Position numbers and translations under genes: made by a program. Shown here piece by piece: positions 1 through 5,214 of a DNA stretch of 5,214 bases. The stretch is from an uncultured Polymorphobacter sp. (lineage in GTDB: Bacteria > Pseudomonadota > Alphaproteobacteria > Sphingomonadales > Sphingomonadaceae): positions 1-5,214 of the forward strand of contig CALDHQ010000410.1 in NCBI GenBank assembly GCA_937894055.1. The letters are read 5' to 3'. The notes beneath the pieces were generated by a model. The model saw only the letters and a program-made list of their open reading frames with translations. It had not been told where the DNA came from and ran no database searches. Within the stretch, counting starts at the first letter, position 1. Each line of letters begins with the position of its first letter.

Positions 1-456
1 GTGCAGCAGGCGGTCGAGCCAGCCGTAATTGTTTTCAAACCCGCTTGCCGCGCTGGCGCTGGCGGCCGCTGGGCGGCGCCCCAGCATGGCGACGACAATG
101 AACACCCCGACCCCGGCGAGCAGGAACGGCCAGGTCAGCGATACCTCGATAATGTGGTCGAAACTGACCACACCGGTTTGCGCCACCGCCCAGACCAGCG
201 CCATCGGCAGCGCGAGTGCCACGGCGAGCCCGGCGGTGAGCTTGAAGAACAGCGCGAACATCGCCTTGGCCGCGGCTTGCATCGCGGCTTCCTTGGCATC
301 GTCATCGAGCGCCGGATTGCGCATCACCGCCATGCTTTGCCGCGACTGCGCCGCGACGTCGCGTGCAATCTCGACGAGGCCGAGGCGGGCCAGCAGCCAG
401 CCGAAACCGATGATGATGAAGCCCGCGCCGAGCCAGGCGGGCAGATCCGCCGGCAC
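1..456 (-). CDS. Multi-helix membrane protein, C-terminus outside window (unknown function)
   Basis: Partial minus-strand gene: 152 codons from a GTG at 454-456 stay open to the window edge, so the C-terminus is missing. I do not recognise a named family. The visible part has a hydrophobic helix at about residues 8-24, then a polar, Ala/Asp/Gln-rich amphipathic stretch (26-65) that looks cytosolic or peripheral. A long hydrophobic segment follows (66-92), another helix at 107-125, an RRP turn with an Ala/Ser-rich linker, and a polar aromatic segment, GFENNYGWLDRLLH, at the edge. That last segment reads like the lead-in to another domain. The GTG lies 2 nt after the stop of the 86-residue gene, so translational coupling is likely. 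A CTG at 460-462 that overlaps this stop is an alternative start. Codon usage is the normal GC-rich type, supporting a real gene. Function, and whether a soluble enzymatic domain follows, cannot be told here. Confidence 0.72.
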   Translation of the reverse strand, partial: MPADLPAWLGAGFIIIGFGWLLARLGLVEIARDVAAQSRQSMAVMRNPALDDDAKEAAMQAAAKAMFALFFKLTAGLAVALALPMALVWAVAQTGVVSFDHIIEVSLTWPFLLAGVGVFIVVAMLGRRPAAASASAASGFENNYGWLDRLLH

Positions 457-458
457 GC

Positions 459-719
459 TCAGCGCTGCGTCTCGTTGGGCTTGGTCGGCGGCAGCGCGGC
501 GTCGGCCTGGCTGGCCTTGCGCTTCTTGAGCATGCGCTTGACCGGGAACCAGACGAAACCGAAGATGCCGGCGAGCAGCGCGCCAATCAGCGCCACCAGC
601 GAGCCGATCATCGACAGGCCAGCGCCGGGACCTGCATAGGCCTGCACCGGCATGGCGGCGACCGCAGCGACCAGCACGAGCGGCCAAGCCATGAACTTCT
701 GTCGCGTGGTGCCGGTCAT
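459..719 (-). CDS. Small exported/membrane protein with GPGAG motif (86 aa)
   Basis: Complete 86-residue gene with ATG at 717-719 and TGA at 459-461. A good Shine-Dalgarno sequence (AGGGAGA on the minus strand, 728-734) lies 8 nt upstream of the start. The N-terminus has a short basic region (R6, K8) and a hydrophobic core ending in VQAYA, so it reads as a signal peptide with possible cleavage after VQA or AYA (about residues 27-29). Next comes GPGAG (30-34), a second hydrophobic helix (about 36-57), and a basic FPVKRMLKKRK tail. If the signal is cut, the result is a tiny one-helix protein with its charged C-terminus in the cytoplasm. From memory, small proteins with a Y-x-GPGAG segment followed by one helix and a W-[FY]-P-[IV]-K-R boundary recur in bacteria without known function. 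It is encoded between the sulfotransferase-like gene and the multi-helix protein gene, which suggests a shared envelope role. Confidence 0.85.
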   Translation of the reverse strand: MTGTTRQKFMAWPLVLVAAVAAMPVQAYAGPGAGLSMIGSLVALIGALLAGIFGFVWFPVKRMLKKRKASQADAALPPTKPNETQR

Positions 720-803
720 CTGCGAAATCTCCCTGCGTCTGCCTGTTCAGCTTTAGGCATTCACCCGAGGCGGCTCAAGCGTCAAGTCGCCCGCCCTGCC
801 CGC

Positions 804-2237
804 CTATTTGACCACAGTGGCCACGGCCGGCGTCCGGACATAATAGGCGCCGAACTGCTTGAAGCGCGCGGCGTGATCGACTTCGGGCGGCGATGTCAGC
901 CCAAGCGACCGCAAATCATGCAGATTGTCGAGCCGGGTCAGCACGCGTCCCGTGGCGATATCGATTTCATAGGTCAGCCCGGCTTCGGTGACGGCGACCA
1001 GCGCGCGCTGGCGGTCTGCCGACACATCGATGTTGCCCGCGACGGTGGTGTAGAACGGTGTATCCGCCGGCGTTTCAGGGCCGGGGAACACCGTGGTCTG
1101 GGCATTGGTAACCGGATCGAACAGGATGACGCGCGACGGGCCACTCGCGGCCGAGGCGCCAAGATCATCGAAGATCAGGATCTTGGCGCCGACCGGCTGG
1201 GCGCTGTGCTGGAAAAAGAAATTACCGCGGAACACGTGTTTCATCTTGCCGGTGCGGCGATCCATGATCCCGACGGCGCTGATGTTGCGCATCGACAGCA
1301 ACCAGTCATCGGCGGCGACATCGCCGAGTGCGGCGGCCATTTCGGCACCGACCTCGACGACGAAATTGGTGTGCAGCGGATCGCACGATTCGGGCGTCTT
1401 CTTGAACGGGATTGCCGTCTGCAACAGCAAGGCACGATAAGGTGAATCGAGCATCGCTTCGTAGATCGAACGGCTTTCGAGCAGTTTGCCGTCGCTGCCC
1501 AGCACCTGCACGGTGTCGCGCAGATAGCCCGCCTTGCAGCCCGACACGAGCATATGGCCGGCGCCGAGGTGGCGCCACATCGGCGTGGTCGAGATGTCGG
1601 CGCCAGTCACCAGAATTTTGCCGCTGGGCAGCAGTGTCGGCCAGTGGTGCGTATAGTCATGGCGATACCAGACGACATGGCCGTCGCGCTTGATGCGCGC
1701 GACGCCGGCGCCGAACGGGAACGCCTTGTCGTTGTAGAATGTGACGATGAGGTCGCCGCCCGGCAATTGGGCGAGGCCCTGCGGGTTGAGATCGAGCCCC
1801 GGATTGACGAACGGCTGCTCATAGGGGCTTTGCGCGATGCTGCCCTGGCGCAGTTCGTCGGGACGGAACGGAATGCCGTGGACGAGCTTGCCCTGACGGT
1901 CGACGATCACTGCAAGGCAGCCGCTGCCGGGACAGAAATCGAGATAGCGCTGCGGGCCGCCGACGAGCAGGAACGCCTCGTCGCCGCCCGGTGCCAGCAC
2001 CTGCATGCGCGCCTGTGCCATCTGGCTGACGGGGATATCTGTGTGGCCCATGAAGTCCGAGCTGTGCTTGCCGGTAAAATGGTCCTTGATGACGTCGACC
2101 GACTTGATGACGCCTTCGATGTATGTGGCCGGCCACAGCTGTTTGACGGTGGCCAGATGGCCCAGCACGAACGCAATCGCCAGCCACGCCAGCGCGAACA
2201 GTATCAGCGGCATGTGGCTGAGAAGGCGTCGAAACAT
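804..2237 (-). CDS. Membrane-anchored arylsulfotransferase (ASST)-family protein
   Basis: 477 residues, ATG at 2235-2237, TAG stop at 804-806. Residues about 9-28 form one hydrophobic anchor with few basic residues before it; the remainder is probably a periplasmic beta-propeller. Motifs match the Arylsulfotran_2 type of the ASST family: DPLHTN (H289), LLSMRNISAVGIMDRRTG (R317), and FFFQHSA followed by ILIFDD (H344). The fourth active-site histidine is probably H197 or H198 in HDYTHHWP. In the characterised E. coli AssT, three histidines and one arginine form the active site, and one histidine carries the sulfate during PAPS-independent transfer from an aryl sulfate to a phenol. All four positions appear kept, so an active enzyme is plausible, but donor and acceptor are unknown. 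C102 and C107 (FCPGSGC) could form a disulfide. First gene of a probable three-gene unit; an 84-nt spacer separates it from the next gene, so a second promoter there is possible. Confidence 0.88.
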   Translation of the reverse strand: MFRRLLSHMPLILFALAWLAIAFVLGHLATVKQLWPATYIEGVIKSVDVIKDHFTGKHSSDFMGHTDIPVSQMAQARMQVLAPGGDEAFLLVGGPQRYLDFCPGSGCLAVIVDRQGKLVHGIPFRPDELRQGSIAQSPYEQPFVNPGLDLNPQGLAQLPGGDLIVTFYNDKAFPFGAGVARIKRDGHVVWYRHDYTHHWPTLLPSGKILVTGADISTTPMWRHLGAGHMLVSGCKAGYLRDTVQVLGSDGKLLESRSIYEAMLDSPYRALLLQTAIPFKKTPESCDPLHTNFVVEVGAEMAAALGDVAADDWLLSMRNISAVGIMDRRTGKMKHVFRGNFFFQHSAQPVGAKILIFDDLGASAASGPSRVILFDPVTNAQTTVFPGPETPADTPFYTTVAGNIDVSADRQRALVAVTEAGLTYEIDIATGRVLTRLDNLHDLRSLGLTSPPEVDHAARFKQFGAYYVRTPAVATVVK

Positions 2238-2242
2238 CGGTG

Positions 2243-2249
2243 TCCCCCT
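2243..2249 (-). promoter_or_regulatory. Ribosome binding site that fixes the ASST-family start
   Basis: On the minus strand this reads AGGGGGA, 5 nt before the ATG at 2235-2237. An in-frame ATG also exists 18 nt further upstream (2253-2255), but using it would place this purine tract inside the coding region and add MPRGTP before the natural MFRR-hydrophobic start. I therefore prefer the downstream ATG. Confidence 0.7.
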
Positions 2250-2316
2250 GGGCATTTCTGTGTTGGCGCGTGAGCGAAGGCTTAGCAGTGGTCATGTCGG
2301 GCGTCCAGCGCGCGGC

Positions 2317-2344
2317 CCGGGGTGCATCGACAAGCACGGCCCGG
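2317..2344. repeat. Imperfect GC-rich inverted repeat in divergent intergenic region
   Basis: CCGGGGTGC (2317-2325) can pair with GCAC (2334-2337) plus CCCGG (2340-2344). This gives nine base pairs with a two-base GG bulge and an 8-nt loop. It sits in the 113-bp gap between the diverging ASST-family and channel genes, which must hold both promoters. It may be an operator or a leader hairpin of one transcript. It has no T-run, so it is not a typical terminator. I found no convincing -35/-10 pair on either strand in this gap. In GC-rich DNA such a repeat can occur by chance. Confidence 0.3.
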
Positions 2345-2350
2345 CGACCT

Positions 2351-3178
2351 ATGGCGATATGTCTCATTCAGCGAGTGTGCAGCTTGTCATTCTACCGAGT
2401 CAGTGACCCCAACCGTGGTGCCTATCGCCTCGCCGTCTGGCGCCGGCAGGCGCTGCGGGCGATGGCCGTGTTGCTGGCGTTGATGGCGCTGAGCACGTTC
2501 GGACTGGCGTTCCTCGATCCGGGCACGACCAGCTATCAGGACAAGCTGTTCGTCGGCTTGTGGAATTCGGCCAACATTGTCTCGACACTCGGCGACTTTT
2601 CGACGTTCGATACGCGGCAGCGCGAATTCATGATCGTCATGATGTTGTCGACGATGTTCATCGGCGGCTTTACCATCACCCGCCTGACCGGCCTAATGTC
2701 GAACGAGGACGTCCTCATCTACCGCGAGAACCGCCGCATGCAACGCACGCTCAACACGCTCACCAACCATGTCGTCGTCGTCGGCTTCGATTCCGTTGGC
2801 GCCAAGGTCGCCAACCATATGCGCAACCAGGGCGACACCGTGGTCATCGTCACCGCGATTGAAGACCGTGCCGCAATCGCAGCCGAACAGAAATTCACCG
2901 TTGTCCTTGGCGATGCCGGAGTCGACGACGATGTGTTGCACCATGCCAAGATCGACACGGCGCGCGCGCTGATCGTGGCGACTGCCGACCCCAACCGCAA
3001 TCTTGTGATCACGCTGATGGCGCACACGCTCAACCCGAAGCTGGCGATTGCCGTCTACGGCGAGAATGGCTCGCGCCGCGAACTGCTCAAGCGCGCCGGT
3101 GCGACCATCGTCGTGACCGCCGAGGACCTCATCGCCACGGCGCTGGTCGAAAAACTGGGTGTCACTGCCAGCGTTTGA
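2351..3178 (+). CDS. Two-TM ion-channel-like protein with RCK/TrkA-N domain
   Basis: About 275 residues from ATG 2351 (TGA at 3176-3178). Order: basic amphipathic segment (21-36), TM1 (about 37-55), pore-loop-like segment with NIVSTLGDFS (75-84), TM2 (about 93-115), linker helix, then an RCK_N/TrkA-N Rossmann domain (140 to about 260). RCK hallmarks are HVVVVGFDSVG (140-150), VVLGDA (184-189), the VDDDVLHHAKIDTARALIVAT stretch and the following LVITLMAHTLNPK helix. No RCK_C domain follows. This is the layout of MthK-like prokaryotic potassium channels, in which cytosolic RCK domains gate the pore. Two features are odd: the filter reads T-L-G-D rather than TVGYGD, and the GxGxxG motif has Asp at its second glycine. 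The start is uncertain: no good Shine-Dalgarno precedes ATG 2351. TTG 2384 (264 aa, weak GCGAG upstream) is a good alternative, because GC-rich codon usage begins only near 2405. The stop lies 8 nt from that of the convergent oxidoreductase gene. Confidence 0.82.
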   Translation: MAICLIQRVCSLSFYRVSDPNRGAYRLAVWRRQALRAMAVLLALMALSTFGLAFLDPGTTSYQDKLFVGLWNSANIVSTLGDFSTFDTRQREFMIVMMLSTMFIGGFTITRLTGLMSNEDVLIYRENRRMQRTLNTLTNHVVVVGFDSVGAKVANHMRNQGDTVVIVTAIEDRAAIAAEQKFTVVLGDAGVDDDVLHHAKIDTARALIVATADPNRNLVITLMAHTLNPKLAIAVYGENGSRRELLKRAGATIVVTAEDLIATALVEKLGVTASV

Positions 3179-3186
3179 AGCCGGCG

Positions 3187-4158
3187 TCAGATCGTCACCA
3201 CGGCCTTGCCGACCAGCGTCCCGTCGGCCATCGCGGCAAAGGCTTCGTCGGCGCGGTCGAGCGGCACGCGCAAGCCGATGAACGGGTTGATCTTGCCCTC
3301 TGCTGCGAGCCCGTCGATCGCCCGCAAATGGCGCGGGCCGCTGCCCGGCACCTGCCGCGCATACTCCCCTGCCCGCACACCGATGACTTCGGTACCGGCG
3401 AGCAGCAACCGGTTGAGCGGCAGGCTGACCGGTGCGCCCGCGACAAAGCCGATGATCAGGTAGCGGCCGCCCCAGCGTAACGTCCGCAGCGCTGGCATGA
3501 CCGCCGGCCCGCCGACGGGATCGAAGACCAGATCGAAGTGCCCCTTATAGGCGCTGAAATCGGGTGCGGCGCGGTCGAGCAACAGCGTTTCATGGGCACC
3601 GCAGGCCTTAGCCGCCGCGAGTTTTTCGGGGGTCGATGCCGCTGCCACGACCTCGCCGCCCAGCGCCACCGCCATGCTGACCGCCGCCAGCCCCATGCCG
3701 CCACCGGCGCCGAGCACCAGCACGCGCTCGCCGGGCTGCATGCGGCCGCGCACTGCCAGCCCGACATAGGCAGTCAGTGCGCCAACGGTGTGGGCTGCGG
3801 CCTCGTCATCATGCAGGCCATCGGGGACAATGCGCAGCGCCGACGCCGGCAGCGTCATGCGCTCGGCAAGGCAGCCGCCGCGGCCGCCGACAATGACGTG
3901 CTCGTCGATGAGTTCGCCCGACAGCCCCTCGCCCACCGCAGTGATGATGCCGCAGCCCTCCATGCCGGGGATGAACGGCAGTTCGGGGCGGTATTGATAG
4001 CCGCCGGACAGCATCAGCAAATCGGGATAGTTGAGCGATGCAGCCGTCAGCGCGACGGTGACCTCGCCGGCGCCGGGGACGGTCGGTTCGGGCCATTCGG
4101 TTTCGAAGCGCAGCCCGCTGCGGTCGTCTTGAAGGCTGTGGCAGACCCAGGCACGCAT
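3187..4158 (-). CDS. Zinc-free MDR-family NAD(P)H:quinone oxidoreductase-like protein
   Basis: 323 residues, ATG at 4156-4158, TGA at 3187-3189. A strong Shine-Dalgarno sequence (GGGGAGA, 4167-4173 on the minus strand) lies 8 nt upstream. The length is typical of the quinone oxidoreductase branch of the medium-chain dehydrogenase/reductase superfamily. The N-terminal GroES-like domain (1 to about 125) carries ASLNYPD (40-46) and FIPGMEGCG (62-70). The Rossmann domain holds the nucleotide-binding glycine motif LGAGGGMGLAA (149-159), then ASTPEKLAAAKACGA (174-188) and FDPVGG (212-217), and the protein ends GKAVVTI. The catalytic and structural zinc ligands of alcohol dehydrogenases are absent. 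These cytosolic enzymes use NADPH to reduce quinones or the C=C bond of enones and, in some catabolic loci, acyl-CoA-related substrates; the substrate here is unknown. Divergent from the acyl-CoA synthetase across 249 bp, hinting at joint control of a catabolic pathway. An enoyl reductase-like or crotonyl-CoA reductase-like role is an alternative. Confidence 0.9.
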   Translation of the reverse strand: MRAWVCHSLQDDRSGLRFETEWPEPTVPGAGEVTVALTAASLNYPDLLMLSGGYQYRPELPFIPGMEGCGIITAVGEGLSGELIDEHVIVGGRGGCLAERMTLPASALRIVPDGLHDDEAAAHTVGALTAYVGLAVRGRMQPGERVLVLGAGGGMGLAAVSMAVALGGEVVAAASTPEKLAAAKACGAHETLLLDRAAPDFSAYKGHFDLVFDPVGGPAVMPALRTLRWGGRYLIIGFVAGAPVSLPLNRLLLAGTEVIGVRAGEYARQVPGSGPRHLRAIDGLAAEGKINPFIGLRVPLDRADEAFAAMADGTLVGKAVVTI

Positions 4159-4193
4159 CGATCGATTCTCCCCGCGCCGGTTTCAGATGTCGG

Positions 4194-4210
4194 CCCCGCT
4201 GGCTGCGGGG
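4194..4210 (-). repeat. Perfect 6-bp GC hairpin in leader of the oxidoreductase gene
   Basis: CCCCGC (4194-4199), loop TGGCT, GCGGGG (4205-4210) form a perfect six-pair GC stem with a 5-nt loop. It lies 36-52 nt upstream of the oxidoreductase start codon, so it would be in that gene's mRNA leader if transcription starts further upstream. It lacks a T-run in either direction, so it is not a classical terminator. It could affect leader structure or be part of an operator. Confidence 0.35.
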
Positions 4211-4213
4211 AGT

Positions 4214-4227
4214 CGACGCCGGCGTCG
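4214..4227. promoter_or_regulatory. 14-bp perfect palindrome, candidate operator
   Basis: CGACGCCGGCGTCG is a perfect 14-bp palindrome with no spacer. It lies between the oxidoreductase and acyl-CoA synthetase genes, only 3 bp from the hairpin at 4194-4210. Dimeric regulators of the TetR type, which often control acyl-CoA and aromatic/steroid catabolic genes, commonly bind palindromes in divergent promoters. That link is inference; no regulator gene is in the window, and CG-rich palindromes arise easily at this base composition. Confidence 0.35.
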
Positions 4228-4233
4228 TGGCTG

Positions 4234-4253
4234 GCATGATTGACACAATTTGC
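4234..4253. promoter_or_regulatory. AT-richer imperfect inverted repeat, candidate operator or promoter element
   Basis: ATTG (4239-4242) and CAAT (4246-4249) flank ACA, and GCA (4234-4236) and TGC (4251-4253) extend the symmetry with a one-base offset. The plus strand contains TTGACA (4240-4245), a perfect sigma70 -35 hexamer, but no fitting -10 box follows 16-18 bp later. The relative AT-richness stands out in this region, so it is a reasonable protein-binding or promoter site. Confidence 0.3.
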
Positions 4254-4330
4254 CGTCTTGCACACCGTCTGAGCCGGCTGAAGCGCAAAAATTCCCGTCA
4301 TCGTCGTCGCGCTTGTGTCGGCGGGCGCGA

Positions 4331-4358
4331 TTGACCATCACTACAGGCACAATAGTTT
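4331..4358 (+). promoter_or_regulatory. Possible weak promoter for the acyl-CoA synthetase gene
   Basis: TTGACC (4331-4336) matches five of six -35 consensus bases. With a 16-bp spacer, TAGTTT (4353-4358) is a poor -10 (T, A and final T match). The sequence CACAATAGTTTGAAAT is the most AT-rich part of this region and lies about 50 nt before the start codon, a suitable distance. Evidence is weak and rests on E. coli-type consensus. Confidence 0.25.
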
Positions 4359-4407
4359 GAAATGCTGCCGGTCGCGACAATCGGTAGCGCTCCACGGGGA
4401 CCAGGCC

Positions 4408-5214
4408 ATGTTCAGTTTCGGCAGCATCTTCGCCAGCATCGGCGCGCATATCGAACCCGAACGGCCGGCACTGATCCACGGCGATCATGTGACGCGCTGG
4501 GGCGATCTCGACCGACGCACCGACAGTCTGGCGGCCAGCTTCATCGCTGCCGGTGCCGGCGCCGGCGACAAGGTCGCACACCTGATGCGCAACTCGCCCG
4601 CCTATCTCGAAACCACCATCGCGACGTTCAAGGCGCGCATGGTGCACGTCAACATCAACTACCGCTACACCGGCGAGGAGCTGTTCTACATCCTCGACAA
4701 TTCGGACGCGGCGGTGCTCGTCCATGATGCTGATTTCGCTGATCTGGTGGCGCAACTTGTGCCGCGCCTGCCCAAACTGAAACTGGTCCTGCAAGTCGGC
4801 GGGCAGCCCAGCAAACCGTCGTGCAGCTTCGAGGTCGCCGCCACCTTGGGTCTGTCGCTGCCCGCGCAAGACTATCAGCCCGACGACATGCTGTTCATCT
4901 ACACCGGCGGCACCACCGGCATGCCCAAGGGTGTGATGTGGGACCAATCGGCGGTGTGGTCGCTGCTCGGCGGCGGTGCGCCGACGCCGGAGGCCGGACC
5001 GGTCGCGACCCTCGCCGGCCATTGTACCAACGTCGCCGATACCGCCACGGTTTCGCGGATCCTGGTGATGCCGCCGCTGATGCATGGCACCGGCTTCCTG
5101 ATCGGCATCTACACGATGGCGCGCGGCGGCACGGTGATGACATTGCCCGGCCTGAAATTCGAGCCCGCCGAAGTCTTCGCGGCGTGTGCGACGCACGCGC
5201 CCGACCTCGCGGTG
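4408..5214 (+). CDS. Acyl-CoA synthetase (AMP-forming, ANL superfamily), C-terminus outside window
   Basis: Partial gene: 269 codons from ATG 4408 with no stop before the window edge; full-length relatives are about 500-550 residues, so roughly half is seen. GGGGA (4396-4400) lies 7 nt before the ATG. The AMP-binding domain shows LMRNSPAYLETTIATFKAR (58-76), then NINYRYTGEELFYIL (80-94), the phosphate-binding motif YTGGTTGMPKGVMW (165-178, with K174), and PPLMHGTG (222-229), where H226 matches the gatekeeper-region aromatic/His motif. The enzyme would activate a carboxylic acid with ATP to an acyl-AMP, then to acyl-CoA, in the cytoplasm. The NxNYRYxxEEL and YTGGTTGMPKGVMW wording resembles the FadD3/FadD19-like group that activates steroid side-chain or cyclic acids, more than classical long-chain FadD. 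The exact substrate is not determinable, and the adenylation lysine near the C-terminus is not visible. The divergent oxidoreductase gene supports a catabolic context. Confidence 0.9.
   Translation, partial: MFSFGSIFASIGAHIEPERPALIHGDHVTRWGDLDRRTDSLAASFIAAGAGAGDKVAHLMRNSPAYLETTIATFKARMVHVNINYRYTGEELFYILDNSDAAVLVHDADFADLVAQLVPRLPKLKLVLQVGGQPSKPSCSFEVAATLGLSLPAQDYQPDDMLFIYTGGTTGMPKGVMWDQSAVWSLLGGGAPTPEAGPVATLAGHCTNVADTATVSRILVMPPLMHGTGFLIGIYTMARGGTVMTLPGLKFEPAEVFAACATHAPDLAV

Noticed and set aside
1..639. Plus-strand open frame (212 codons) spanning the two small membrane protein genes
   Set aside because: It crosses two minus-strand genes whose translations have coherent signal and membrane segments, while its own translation is charged and repetitive without hydrophobic structure.
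757..785. Possible internal promoter before the 86-residue gene (TTGACG on the minus strand at 780-785)
   Set aside because: The -35-like hexamer is fair, but the bases 17 bp downstream (GAATGC) do not resemble a -10 box.
1554..2273. Plus-strand open frame (239 codons) opposite the ASST-family gene
   Set aside because: Shadow frame with low-complexity Arg/Ala/Asp composition; the minus strand encodes recognisable ASST motifs and has a good ribosome binding site.
3160..3190. Bidirectional terminator between the convergent channel and oxidoreductase genes
   Set aside because: The gap is only 8 nt and I could find no strong stem followed by a T-run on either strand.
3538..4239. Plus-strand open frame (233 codons) opposite the oxidoreductase gene
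   Set aside because: Antisense shadow of a clear MDR-family protein; no recognisable domain.
4236..4334. Possible 32-codon plus-strand ORF, Arg-rich, in the divergent intergenic region
   Set aside because: It has ATG and TGA but no convincing Shine-Dalgarno sequence, and the Arg-rich product is what GC-rich noncoding DNA commonly yields. A leader peptide cannot be fully excluded.
4183..5196. Long minus-strand open frame (337 codons) opposite the acyl-CoA synthetase
   Set aside because: Its translation is rich in His, Arg, Gly and Asp with no family motifs, typical of the antisense of a GC-rich gene. The plus strand carries clear AMP-binding motifs over the same bases.

Overview
This is a GC-rich, densely packed stretch of bacterial chromosome. 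Strong G/C bias at third codon positions, short intergenic gaps and the gene families present suggest an alphaproteobacterium, quite possibly a sphingomonad. That assignment is an inference from composition and protein style, since no rRNA or other marker gene is present. I see no tRNA, rRNA, CRISPR array, insertion sequence or phage gene. No gene-free stretch exceeds 300 bases.

Layout: a three-gene minus-strand block fills the left 2.2 kb. Read 5' to 3' it runs from a membrane-anchored arylsulfotransferase-family protein (804-2237), to an 86-residue signal-peptide/one-helix protein with a GPGAG motif (459-719), to a multi-helix membrane protein that runs off the left edge (1-456). The last two are separated by 2 nt and look translationally coupled. 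Diverging from this block is a plus-strand two-helix channel-like protein with a cytosolic RCK/TrkA-N domain (about 2351-3178). It ends 8 nt from the stop codon of a convergent, minus-strand zinc-free quinone oxidoreductase-type dehydrogenase (3187-4158). A 249-bp divergent intergenic region with several inverted repeats then separates that gene from a plus-strand acyl-CoA synthetase (4408 to the right edge, incomplete).

How the genes fit together: the left block looks like an envelope-associated unit in which an ASST-fold enzyme is made with two small membrane proteins of unknown role. The right pair (oxidoreductase and acyl-CoA ligase, divergent from a shared control region) looks like part of a fatty-acid, steroid or cyclic-acid catabolic locus, a common type in sphingomonads and mycobacteria. 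The channel gene between them has a non-standard selectivity filter. I found no clear evidence of a wholly new system. The most interesting items are the unusual channel filter, the sulfotransferase/GPGAG-protein/membrane-protein operon, and the cluster of inverted repeats between 4194 and 4253.
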